43,548 nucleotides of DNA from NCBI RefSeq assembly GCF_000185365.1, contig NZ_GL622241.1:1744161-1787708 (forward strand), in the 5' to 3' direction. The notes below the pieces were generated by a model. The model saw nothing but the letters and a program-made list of their open reading frames with translations, ran no database searches and was not told where the DNA came from. Position numbers and translations under genes: made by a program. Shown one piece after another: positions 35,857 to 43,548 of the stretch; position 1 is the first letter of the stretch, and every line of letters begins with the position of its first letter. The DNA is from Enterococcus italicus DSM 15952 (GTDB lineage Bacteria > Bacillota > Bacilli > Lactobacillales > Enterococcaceae).

Positions 35857-36711
35857 TTAATAATTTTCTACTTTCCGAACAGAAGCATTTGTGATGATAC
35901 GATTACTAAAGGCGTTAACGATTTCTGTTTGCGTTGATTTATCCGCCTTTTCAATAGAAACGAACCACGCCGGTACATACACATTTTGTCCGCGAACATT
36001 CAATATCAAGGTATAGGCTAATTGAATCCATTCAATCGTCGCTTTTTTGGCAATCCGATTATTGATATATAACGTATTAATGGCATCTTTTTCAGAATAA
36101 AGCGTCATTTTTTCTCGTAAAGGTGTTAAATTGGCGACATATGTCTGTGTGTAGTTTTTGTTCACATATTGGCCATTCTCACTAGCAAACGAAAAGACTA
36201 GCTGACTGGACGAATCGTTGATTGGAATTCCTTCATACGATTGCGTGGCAGTTAACTCCACTTGATTCTCACCAATTGTCGAAAAATGAACTTGATACGT
36301 ATAATCTGAACCATTCATTACCCTTTTTTTCCAATAAGTTTGGCTTGCTTTAGCCAATTGCTCTTTATCTTTTACGAGAAAATGCTCAGATAATGTATGC
36401 GTCAACTTTGTTCCATCGAAAGTCGTCGTGCCATCATTTAGTAATTTTTTATTATCGGTCGCATTTTCATTATAGAGTGACTGCATGGTCGTTGCCGTAC
36501 CCGAGAGATAATAGCCTGTCTCTGATACACTCGAAAGCGTCCCATCATAGGTAATGTCATCATTTTCTAATCGTTGCTCGATAGCGATTTTTTGACTGGA
36601 AGTTGTGATAATGCTTTGATCGTTTCTTGAACCAATATAGATATTAATTAGAAAGATATTTACGCCTAAAAAAGCGATGAAAAAAATCCATTCAATGCGC
36701 TTAAATCCCAT
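35857..36711 (-). CDS. walI: WalI/YycI regulator of the WalRK system
   Basis: A 284-residue protein with one N-terminal TM helix (WIFFIAFLGVNIFLINIYIG) and an extracellular YycI domain ending AWFVSIEKAD and RKVENY. With YycH it binds WalK in the membrane and adjusts its activity (inhibitory in B. subtilis, activating in Staphylococcus). The ATG at 36711 was chosen because GTGAGG lies about 9 nt upstream and one base separates it from the walH stop; an in-frame ATG 8 codons earlier would overlap walH. Confidence 0.92.
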   Translation of the reverse strand: MGFKRIEWIFFIAFLGVNIFLINIYIGSRNDQSIITTSSQKIAIEQRLENDDITYDGTLSSVSETGYYLSGTATTMQSLYNENATDNKKLLNDGTTTFDGTKLTHTLSEHFLVKDKEQLAKASQTYWKKRVMNGSDYTYQVHFSTIGENQVELTATQSYEGIPINDSSSQLVFSFASENGQYVNKNYTQTYVANLTPLREKMTLYSEKDAINTLYINNRIAKKATIEWIQLAYTLILNVRGQNVYVPAWFVSIEKADKSTQTEIVNAFSNRIITNASVRKVENY

Positions 36712-36712
36712 T

Positions 36713-38026
36713 TTAGTCGTCCTCACTTTCTTCAAATTGCTTCAGCAAAGTATCCGACTCTTGCCAGTGATTATCGTAATTGACATACCAAGTAGGAACC
36801 AAATCAACGACACCTGTATCTTTAATATCATTCCATTTGTATCCAATAATAAGGGCTGTGAGTTTTGTCAGATCAGCACCTTGACTTTTCAACTCTTCTA
36901 GTACCGTTTGACTAGCAGGTATTTGAACTGTTTGATCGGACGGGATTGGTACTTGGATTGTATTCATATTGGCATCGATACTGACAGACCACGAGTCCGA
37001 TTGCCGATTTTTCGAAAATGAAGTCGTTACTAACCCCTCTTTATTGGTACTAAAGACAGGATATCCCTCCACAAATACCCGATAATCAATCGTGTTGCCA
37101 TTGCGATTCATAAAGCGTAAGTTCCCGTAATTCGTTCCGAGATAGCGAATGTATTGGTAGCTTGCCTTATACAAATTATCGTCGATATTCGTAATATTGG
37201 TATCACGAAATTCGACAAGACTGTCTTGTATTTGCACGGTCATAATCTCGGATTGATCGACAATCATTAAGTCTGAACTATCATCACTACTTTTTGCATT
37301 AGAAGGATTCGTAAAGAAGCTATCGCGAAACAATGTAAACGATTGTACAGAAGAAATGTAGCTATACAGTTTTAATTCAATGGGCTTATTGGTAACATAT
37401 TGACTGCTAATCAAAGAAGAATCGAGTACAACACTGTACCAACTCGCCTCATTTTCTGCTAATAAGGATTTGATTTTATCAAAGTCACCATCAAAAGCCA
37501 CGGTTACTATATAGTGCTTCTTTGAGTTCAAGAAACGAAATGTTGCTGTTTTATAATCAATTTGTGCATGATCAAAGGTCAGGTCTTTGTCTGTTAATGA
37601 TTGATTTAAGGTAAGTCGTAAATTCAAAAGCTCAATACATTCAGCAAGAGACATTTCGTTCATTAAAGTTAATTCGAGCCCATCTGTTAGTTGATGATTT
37701 GCCTCAAATTCAGCATCCGTAGTGTATTCCATCAATTTTGGATTTGACATTTTTGTTTCTTCAATTTTTTTAAGTACTTTTTTTATCACGACTTCTGAAC
37801 TAGTCTCCTGTGCGTTGCCTTTCGTAACACTGACTAATTTTAAAGGCAAGAAAACATCTGCCATACTTCTTGAGCTAACTTCTTTTTCTGTGGTAGTATC
37901 GCCGCTTTGGGTGGTATCCAGTCCTGTTTTATTGCTCGGATTCAGCCAGATTAAATAAGACAAATAAAAACTGAGCACGATCATCGCAATTAACCCTAAA
38001 CGAAGCGCCATCCGTTTCCATCTCAT
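36713..38026 (-). CDS. walH: WalH/YycH regulator of the WalRK system
   Basis: A 437-residue protein with one N-terminal TM helix (LGLIAMIVLSFYLSYLIWL) and a long extracellular YycH region, including SEIMTVQIQDSLVEFRDTN and the C-terminal LTALIIGYKWNDIKD and VPTWYVNYDNHW, a YycH/YycI-type final domain. It acts with WalI on WalK. The ATG at 38026 overlaps the walK stop (ATGA); a GTG two codons earlier is also in frame. Confidence 0.92.
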   Translation of the reverse strand: MRWKRMALRLGLIAMIVLSFYLSYLIWLNPSNKTGLDTTQSGDTTTEKEVSSRSMADVFLPLKLVSVTKGNAQETSSEVVIKKVLKKIEETKMSNPKLMEYTTDAEFEANHQLTDGLELTLMNEMSLAECIELLNLRLTLNQSLTDKDLTFDHAQIDYKTATFRFLNSKKHYIVTVAFDGDFDKIKSLLAENEASWYSVVLDSSLISSQYVTNKPIELKLYSYISSVQSFTLFRDSFFTNPSNAKSSDDSSDLMIVDQSEIMTVQIQDSLVEFRDTNITNIDDNLYKASYQYIRYLGTNYGNLRFMNRNGNTIDYRVFVEGYPVFSTNKEGLVTTSFSKNRQSDSWSVSIDANMNTIQVPIPSDQTVQIPASQTVLEELKSQGADLTKLTALIIGYKWNDIKDTGVVDLVPTWYVNYDNHWQESDTLLKQFEESEDD

Positions 38027-39864
38027 TCCCACCAGTCCTCCTCATATGGTTCATACGGCAAGCTAATATAAAAAGTTGACCCGTAATTTTCTTTACTTTC
38101 TGCCCAGATTGATCCTTTGTGTGCTTTGATGACTTCTCTTGAAATAGCTAGTCCTAATCCCGTGCCACCTTGCTTGCGTGCGCGAGCTTTATCTACTCGG
38201 TAAAAACGAGTAAAAATTTTAGCTAAATCGACTTTAGGGATCCCCATCCCTTGGTCCCGAATACTTAATAAAATATGATTGTGTGTTTCGGATAAAGAGA
38301 CAGTGATGACCCCACCATCTGGGGAGTATTTGATTGCATTGTTCATAATATTATCAATCACTTGAATCATGCGATCGGCATCTACTTCTACCCATAGATC
38401 TCGTTGGGTGAAGTCACGACGAATGACGTATCGTTTTTCTTTACCTGTAACCATCATATCAAAGCGATTCAGTACGAAGTGGACGAGTTCATTAAAGTTG
38501 ACATACTCTTTTTGTAATTGCGCATTGCCACCGTCCATACGTGAAAGATTCAGTAAATCATTAATCATGCGAATCATCCGATCTGTTTCATCCAAGGTTA
38601 CTTTCAAGAAATCTGGTGCGATTTCTTCATCGCGCCATGCACCATCACTCAATGCTTCTAAATAACTATGCATACTTGTCAACGGTGTCCGTAGCTCATG
38701 AGAGACATTGGATACGAAGTCACGCCGTTCTTTTTCCGTCTTTTCCTGCTCAGTAACATCATGAATCACGGCAACAATCCCAGAAATAAACCCTGAATCA
38801 CGGCGAATCATCGAAAAATCGACTCTTAAAATTAACTGGCCGCTCTCGACCTCACTGGAGGAACGATGCAGTAACATTTCATTTGAACTTTCTAGCAATG
38901 TCCGTAACGTATACTCCTCCCCAATCTCTAACAAGTCCAAAATTGACTGGCCTATTGCTTCTTCTTCATTTTTTTTATCTAATAAAGAAAGTGCCATTTC
39001 ATTAATTGTAATGACTTTCCCTCGACGATCGGTCGCGATAACGCCATCGGTCATATGCGAAAGGACACTATTTAGTCGGTTCCGCTCGGACTCAATGGCT
39101 TCTTGTGTCTCCTCAATCTGCTCTGCTAACTGATTAAATGTATCAGCCAACTGTCCTAATTCATCTTGGGCATGAATCGCGACTTTCCCTGAATAATCGC
39201 CCCGCGCGATGCGTAAGGCTTGCTGACGCATCTCACCAATCGGCTGGGTAATCGAGCGTGCTACAAACAAGGCAATAACCATCGAGATAAACGCTGCAAT
39301 CAACGACGCCGAAATAAAAATCACGGCGATATCATTAATTTGAGCATATTCCTTTTCAAGATTGCTTTTAATATACAACGCACCAATTACCGCATCACCG
39401 GTGGGAGACTGGATGGGTTGGACATTAATTTGCACACGATTCCCAGTCGTCGAGTCCACTGTGACAAAACTTTTGACTGTAAAATCATCCATATCACGAT
39501 AATCATTACGCTTACCAATAGCGCTTTGATCATTGACATTCGTCGTCGCGCGCACGATTCCCTTTTCATCCACGACTCGCATTTCAATAATTTCTGAGTT
39601 GTTATCATTTTCTAAAAAACGCTGGATGGAGGCATTCGTGGTCGTGGTATCCGTGTCGTCTTGATTGCTTAATTCAGAACTGACCATATACGCCACATTG
39701 GATGCTTTCGTATTCATATCCGTTATAAAATTATTGATGGTTGATCGTTCTAATCCCCGAATAAAATACGCCCCGATAATCTCGATTGATAAAAGCAAAA
39801 TCAAGATAAATGTCAGGGCGATTTTAAAGTTCACTGATTGAACGAAGCGAACTTTCGTTTTCAT
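38023..39864 (-). CDS. walK: WalK (VicK) sensor histidine kinase
   Basis: A 613-residue kinase: TM1 about 13-35, an extracellular sensor of about 140 residues, TM2 about 178-202, HAMP (about 203-255), PAS (about 262-370), a HisKA box with the phospho-accepting His389 in SNVSHELRTPLTS, then HATPase_c with NNAIKYSPDGG (N box), DQGMGIPKVDL (G1) and GGTGLGLAISREV (G2). The long extracellular sensor is the Bacillus/Enterococcus type, not the short streptococcal VicK. It controls WalR, the essential regulator of peptidoglycan hydrolases. Its start is 8 nt after walR. Confidence 0.97.
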   Translation of the reverse strand: MKTKVRFVQSVNFKIALTFILILLLSIEIIGAYFIRGLERSTINNFITDMNTKASNVAYMVSSELSNQDDTDTTTTNASIQRFLENDNNSEIIEMRVVDEKGIVRATTNVNDQSAIGKRNDYRDMDDFTVKSFVTVDSTTGNRVQINVQPIQSPTGDAVIGALYIKSNLEKEYAQINDIAVIFISASLIAAFISMVIALFVARSITQPIGEMRQQALRIARGDYSGKVAIHAQDELGQLADTFNQLAEQIEETQEAIESERNRLNSVLSHMTDGVIATDRRGKVITINEMALSLLDKKNEEEAIGQSILDLLEIGEEYTLRTLLESSNEMLLHRSSSEVESGQLILRVDFSMIRRDSGFISGIVAVIHDVTEQEKTEKERRDFVSNVSHELRTPLTSMHSYLEALSDGAWRDEEIAPDFLKVTLDETDRMIRMINDLLNLSRMDGGNAQLQKEYVNFNELVHFVLNRFDMMVTGKEKRYVIRRDFTQRDLWVEVDADRMIQVIDNIMNNAIKYSPDGGVITVSLSETHNHILLSIRDQGMGIPKVDLAKIFTRFYRVDKARARKQGGTGLGLAISREVIKAHKGSIWAESKENYGSTFYISLPYEPYEEDWWE

Positions 39865-39872
39865 ATAAGTCT

Positions 39873-40577
39873 TTACTCCTGTTCTGGGTTACGAAGGTAA
39901 TAGCCTACTCCACGACGAGTTGCTAGATAATTAGGATGGCTTGGATTGTCTTCGATCTTCTCACGCAATCTGCGCACCGTCACATCGACCGTCCGTACAT
40001 CGCCAAAGTAATCATATCCCCAGACAGTCTGCAACAAATGCTCACGTGTCATGACTTGACCGATATGTTTGGCTAAGTAGTGCAACAATTCAAATTCGCG
40101 ATGGGTCAACTCGATGGCTTCATTGTGCTTGGTCACCATATACGCATCCGGATGAATCGTTAAGTCACCAATCGATAGCTCCGAATTGGTCTGCTCCTCC
40201 GCCTCTTTGGCTGCCGAAGAACCACGGCGTAAATTCGCTTTTACACGGGCAACAAGCTCACGATTTGAGAAAGGCTTGGTCACATAATCATCCGCACCTA
40301 GCTCCAGACCTAGCACTTTATCAATTTCAGAATCTTTGGCCGTTACCATAATAATCGGCATATCAAAGGTCTTCCGTACTTCCCGTGCTACTTCTAGTCC
40401 GTCCATCTTCGGTAGCATCAAATCTAGTAAAATCAAATCCGGTTCCACTTCACGAACTTTTTCCAATGCTTCTTCACCATCATAAGCCGTGAAAACTTCG
40501 TAACCTTCTTTACTTAGATTAAATTTGACAATATCCGAGATTGGTTTTTCATCATCGACAACTAATATTTTTTTCAC
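39873..40577 (-). CDS. walR: WalR (VicR) response regulator
   Basis: A 234-residue OmpR/PhoB-type regulator. The receiver has the acidic pocket VVDDE, the phospho-acceptor Asp52 in [11 protein letters not shown], and Thr100-Lys101 in [13 protein letters not shown]; this threonine corresponds to the site phosphorylated by PASTA kinases (PrkC) in B. subtilis WalR as I recall. The C-terminal winged helix has [16 protein letters not shown] and [16 protein letters not shown]. It heads walRKHIJ. A good -10 element and a perfect palindrome lie upstream. Confidence 0.97.
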   Translation of the reverse strand: MKKILVVDDEKPISDIVKFNLSKEGYEVFTAYDGEEALEKVREVEPDLILLDLMLPKMDGLEVAREVRKTFDMPIIMVTAKDSEIDKVLGLELGADDYVTKPFSNRELVARVKANLRRGSSAAKEAEEQTNSELSIGDLTIHPDAYMVTKHNEAIELTHREFELLHYLAKHIGQVMTREHLLQTVWGYDYFGDVRTVDVTVRRLREKIEDNPSHPNYLATRRGVGYYLRNPEQE

Positions 40578-40621
40578 TAAGGTTCACCTCGTTTTTTCTT
40601 TCCGAATAACCTAACGCTTCC

Positions 40622-40650
40622 ATTATACATTATTTTCAAATACGTTTCAT
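40622..40650 (-). promoter_or_regulatory. walR operon promoter
   Basis: On the minus strand a perfect TATAAT (40622-40627) is 17 bp from ATGAAA (40645-40650, four of six to consensus). It lies about 45 nt from the walR start and downstream of the orphan terminator. Confidence 0.6.
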
Positions 40651-40667
40651 CTTTCAATTTGAAAGAT
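40649..40667. promoter_or_regulatory. Perfect palindrome at the walR -35 region
   Basis: ATCTTTCAA (40649-40657), one central T, and TTGAAAGAT (40659-40667). It overlaps the edge of the -35 box. Its symmetry fits a dimeric repressor; it is not the direct-repeat WalR box. The binding protein is unknown. Confidence 0.45.
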
Positions 40668-40703
40668 AAAAAAAGAGCCTACCGGTTTGGGGGACCGATA
40701 GGC
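40661..40703 (-). terminator. Orphan leftward Rho-independent terminator upstream of walR
   Basis: GCCTATCGGT pairs with ACCGGTAGGC-type arm (40694-40703 and 40677-40686) on the minus strand, fully paired there with one G-U but mismatched on the plus strand, and seven T residues follow. No leftward gene precedes it, so it implies a short leftward transcript from the region 40,710-40,900. Confidence 0.7.
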
Positions 40704-40926
40704 AGGAGTAAAAATGAAAAAGTGTTAGGGTTGTCTTAAAATAAGACTTTGTTGGTATGAATAAATACTATCATGTAAATATGAATAAATTGTGAAGATT
40801 TTTTTGGGTTTCACTTAAATTGTTAAGGCACGAAAATCTTTACAAAAACATAATAATTGTCGCAACCAGACTGTCTTCCCTTTTATTGGTATACTGAGCT
40901 TATCCTATGAGAGGTTGGTGAATAAC

Positions 40927-41940
40927 ATGACAGAATTGATGAAAGCAGTTGGATATTACCACGCATTGCCTTTAGAGAATCCCGATAGCTTCTTGGATCT
41001 TACATTACCTATCCCAAATGTTAGCGGACGTGATTTACTCATTGAGGTAAAAGCTGTCTCGGTCAATCCAGTAGACACAAAACAACGAACACTCGAACCC
41101 CAAAATTTAGAACCAAGAATTCTCGGCTTTGACGCAGCTGGTGTTGTCAAAGCAGTCGGTCCAGACTGTACGCTCTTTTCCCAAGGAGATGAAGTTTTCT
41201 ACGCCGGTGATGTCACCCGACCTGGAAGCAATAGTCACTTTCAGCTAGTAGATGAACGGCTTGTAGCAAAAAAGCCAAGCCAGCTGACATTCGCCGAAGC
41301 TGCTGCGATGCCTTTGACATCACTCACTGCGTATGAAGCATTGTTTGAGCGATTAGCGATAGAGCCAAATTCGGGTAAAACAATTTTGATTATTGCTGCA
41401 AGTGGCGGTGTCGGCTCGATTGCGACACAATTAGCCAATCATGCCGGCCTCACCGTGATCGGCACCGCCTCTCGGTCAGAGACAGTCACTTGGACCAAAG
41501 AACATGGGACAGCGATCGTCTTGAATCACCACCAACCCCTGACTCCACAGCTACATGCTCAAGGTTATGACTACGTGGACTACATCCTTTGCTTAAACAA
41601 TACCGATGCTTATTGGGATGCGATGGCCGAGTTGATTGCTCCGCAAGGTAAAATCTGTTCCATCGTAGAAAACGAACATCCTCTTGAACTCGGCAAATTA
41701 AAAAGCAAAAGTGCTACTTTTGTCTGGGAGTTCATGTTTACAAAAGCCATGTACCAAACAAAGGACCTCTATTCGCAACACGAAATTTTGAAAACTATCA
41801 GCCAATTATTGGACCAAGGTGCCATACGATCGACTTTAACGGAAACCCTTCGTCCCATTTCAGCAAAGACGATGAGAGCGGCACACCAAAAAGTAGAAAG
41901 TGGCAAAATGATTGGAAAAGTAGTGTTAGAATCCTACTAA
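40927..41940 (+). CDS. Zinc-type alcohol dehydrogenase-like protein (MDR family)
   Basis: A 337-residue medium-chain reductase. The N-half has KAVSVNPVDTKQR and ILGFDAAGVVKAVGPDC, and the Rossmann fold has ILIIAASGGVGSIATQLANHAGL, followed by the family-typical KSATFVWEFMFTKAMYQTKD near the C-terminus. This is the 'zinc-type alcohol dehydrogenase-like' COG0604 subgroup, which in fact lacks the zinc ligands and probably reduces quinones or enones with NADPH. ATG 40927 was taken for its GGTG about 6 nt upstream; a GTG four codons earlier is possible. Confidence 0.88.
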   Translation: MTELMKAVGYYHALPLENPDSFLDLTLPIPNVSGRDLLIEVKAVSVNPVDTKQRTLEPQNLEPRILGFDAAGVVKAVGPDCTLFSQGDEVFYAGDVTRPGSNSHFQLVDERLVAKKPSQLTFAEAAAMPLTSLTAYEALFERLAIEPNSGKTILIIAASGGVGSIATQLANHAGLTVIGTASRSETVTWTKEHGTAIVLNHHQPLTPQLHAQGYDYVDYILCLNNTDAYWDAMAELIAPQGKICSIVENEHPLELGKLKSKSATFVWEFMFTKAMYQTKDLYSQHEILKTISQLLDQGAIRSTLTETLRPISAKTMRAAHQKVESGKMIGKVVLESY

Positions 41941-41960
41941 CGATCTCGCCATTTGCATAG

Positions 41961-42009
41961 AAAAAGGCCGACAGCCTAGTATCTTGTTCTACTAAGTTCT
42001 CGACCTTTT
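41961..42009. terminator. Bidirectional terminator between the reductase and aldehyde dehydrogenase genes
   Basis: AAAAAGG-CCGA (41961-41971) pairs with TCGA-CCTTTT (42000-42009), and CTAGTA-type inner arms pair around TCTTGTTC. T runs lie on both sides. It serves two convergent genes. Confidence 0.75.
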
Positions 42010-42011
42010 GA

Positions 42012-43418
42012 TTAGCGCACGATGGCTTTTATTTCAACATAATCATCCAAACCATATCGACCATTCTCACGACCAATACCTGATTGCTTGTAGCCTCCGA
42101 ATGGAACTTTTGGTCCACGAGAGGCTCCATTGATTAAGACATTGCCTGTGCGTAATTGTCTTGCTACGCTCACAGCCTCTTCTTCGGGTCCAACAACCCC
42201 ACCAGCTAGACCATAGATTGAGTCATTAGCAATCGCGATGGCTTCTTCGACAGTCTGATAGGTGATTACCACCAACACTGGTCCAAAGATTTCTTCTTGG
42301 GCGATGCGCATGTCATTGGTCACTTCTGTAAAGACTGTCGGCTGGACATAATAGCCTTTTCTAGACAAAGCTTCCCCACCAATCAAGACCTTGGCTCCTT
42401 CATTTTTGCCTATCTCGATATAGTCCAGCACTGTGTCTAATTGATTTTTTGATACCATTGGTCCGACCCGAGTTTCTTTGTCGGCAGGATCACCGACAAC
42501 CACCTGATCATAGTAGCTCTTTAATTCAGCTTCGACTTTTGGCAATTCACTTTCTGGGACCAATAAGCGCGTCAATGCCGAACAAGTCTGACCTTGATTA
42601 TCTAATACGGTACTCGCTGCAGCTTTGACAGCTACGGAACAATCGCCACCCTCTAGATAGATCAGAGCCGATTTTCCGCCAAGTTCGAGCACTGTTTTTT
42701 TCACTGTGTCAGCAGCGCCCTTCGCTAACGTCTTACCGACCTCTGTTGACCCAGTAAACGACACAAGCGCCACATCTTCATGATCGGCTAAGTATTGACC
42801 CGCATCGCCACCACTGCCAGTAATAATATTGGCAACACCTGCCGGTAAGCCAGCCTCTTCGATCAATTCCGCATACAACAATGCTGTTAATGGGGTGTCG
42901 CTTGCTGGCTTCACAACAACCGTATTACCCGTTAATAAAGCCGGTGTTAGCTTGCGTTGAATTTGGTTAAATGGATAGTTCCATGGCGTGATACAAGCCA
43001 CTACGCCATACCCTTCTTTCAGAACTAGTGCATTGTCTACTTCTTCTTCAAATGCATACTGCTCGAATTCTTCTAAAAACCCAGACATTTCTTTGATAGA
43101 CATCGGTACTTGCCCATTTTCCACAAATGTCCGACTCGCGCCCAACTCGGCAATAATTGTGTCGGCAACTTCTTGTTTCCGTGCTTCTAGCCGTGCCAAT
43201 AACTTTTTCACATACTCTGCTCGTTCACTTGGTTTCAATGCGTTCCAGGCAGGAAATGCTTTTTTGGCAGACGCCACAGCCTGATCAATATCTGCATGGT
43301 CGGCTTGAATCACTTTTGCAATGACTTCTTCCGTCGTCGGATTAAACACTTCTGCATACTTTTGGGCATGTGCGGTTTGCCATTTGCCATCATAAAAAAA
43401 TTTATCGTACGTCTTCAC
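42012..43418 (-). CDS. Aldehyde dehydrogenase family protein (NAD(P)+-dependent)
   Basis: A 468-residue ALDH. Seen: ITPWNYPFNQIQRKLTPALLTGNTVVVKPA, FTGSTEVGKTLAKGA (cofactor binding), the general base Glu in LELGGKSALIYLEGGD, the nucleophile Cys in DNQGQTCSALTRLL, EEIFGPVLVVITY and PFGGYKQSGIGRENG. It oxidises an aldehyde to the acid; the substrate is not predictable. The start is GTG at 43418, chosen because GGAGG lies 7 nt upstream; the frame is open 19 more codons without a ribosome site. Confidence 0.92.
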   Translation of the reverse strand: MKTYDKFFYDGKWQTAHAQKYAEVFNPTTEEVIAKVIQADHADIDQAVASAKKAFPAWNALKPSERAEYVKKLLARLEARKQEVADTIIAELGASRTFVENGQVPMSIKEMSGFLEEFEQYAFEEEVDNALVLKEGYGVVACITPWNYPFNQIQRKLTPALLTGNTVVVKPASDTPLTALLYAELIEEAGLPAGVANIITGSGGDAGQYLADHEDVALVSFTGSTEVGKTLAKGAADTVKKTVLELGGKSALIYLEGGDCSVAVKAAASTVLDNQGQTCSALTRLLVPESELPKVEAELKSYYDQVVVGDPADKETRVGPMVSKNQLDTVLDYIEIGKNEGAKVLIGGEALSRKGYYVQPTVFTEVTNDMRIAQEEIFGPVLVVITYQTVEEAIAIANDSIYGLAGGVVGPEEEAVSVARQLRTGNVLINGASRGPKVPFGGYKQSGIGRENGRYGLDDYVEIKAIVR

Positions 43419-43517
43419 TTTCAATCCTCCTCGCTTTACTTCTTTAACCGTAGCACGCTTGCCACAGATGGTCAAAATTTAGCTCTTGTTTGACTACCCG
43501 CGTATAACAAAAAGTAG

Positions 43518-43548
43518 AAAAAAGGCCAAAAAATCCAGAAGTTGTGTT
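43518..43548. repeat. Dispersed hairpin-plus-tail repeat, copy D (cut by the window end)
   Basis: The last 31 nt read AAAAAAGGCC, AAAAAATCCAGAAGTTG, matching the left arm and loop entry of copies A-C. The right arm and tail lie outside the window. Confidence 0.5.

Larger units (their letters stand above)
40578..40914. other. Gene-free region upstream of walR
   Basis: This 337-nt AT-rich region separates divergent walR and the alcohol dehydrogenase-like gene. It holds the walR promoter (40622-40650), a 19-nt palindrome (40649-40667), an orphan leftward terminator (40661-40703) and a small hairpin (40733-40747). No open frame with a ribosome binding site was found in it; a leftward 12-codon frame (MIVFIHTNKVLF) exists but lacks one. 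Confidence 0.6.

Overview
The window is a chromosomal segment of a low-GC Gram-positive coccus, most likely Enterococcus or a near relative. This is inferred from gene content: IreB-RuvX-DUF1292, WalRKHIJ, HrcA/CIRCE-controlled groESL, a spermidine/putrescine potABCD operon, separate coaB and coaC genes, and close resemblance of GroEL and PotD to enterococcal and streptococcal proteins as I remember them. No database was consulted. I saw no rRNA, tRNA or CRISPR array.

Left part (1-8,340): a DHA2 drug-efflux-type transporter and a DUF308/HdeD-like membrane protein are followed by a decayed integrative element (about 2,365-4,560). Its XRE repressor carries one frameshift, its tyrosine integrase carries two frameshifts and a nonsense codon, and a leftward unidentified gene fragment is also broken. 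Next comes the leftward ireB-ruvX-DUF1292 operon, a two-gene permease/TIGR03943 unit with His-rich loops, and the redox repressor gene rex.

Middle part (8,340-25,100): rightward ABC-F ATPase and MATE genes lead to a small graveyard (about 11,940-13,040) holding an IS3-family transposase tail, an unidentified broken ORF and a serine-resolvase fragment. Leftward potABCD follows, then a rightward oxidoreductase-coaB-coaC-ECF S-component operon (coenzyme A and probably pantothenate supply). After that come murB (leftward), xth and a DEDDh exonuclease (rightward), and leftward ung, pta and tsaE.

Right part (25,100-43,548): a tubby/LURP-one-like protein, a GNAT enzyme, nrdI, an LtaS-type sulfatase-fold enzyme, the NAD salvage pair pncB-nadE, a broken small secreted or membrane protein gene, groESL with CIRCE, a CPBP protease, the complete walRKHIJ cell-wall regulon operon, a zinc-type alcohol dehydrogenase-like protein and an aldehyde dehydrogenase.

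Most of the window is ordinary core genome and I do not see a convincing new multi-gene system. The most interesting non-coding signals are (i) a dispersed hairpin-plus-tail repeat present at least three times (a fourth copy is cut by the window end), whose stems covary between copies, and (ii) an orphan leftward terminator with a second hairpin upstream of walR, suggesting an unannotated small RNA. The integrative-element remnant also carries neat 12-bp tandem repeats beside the integrase.
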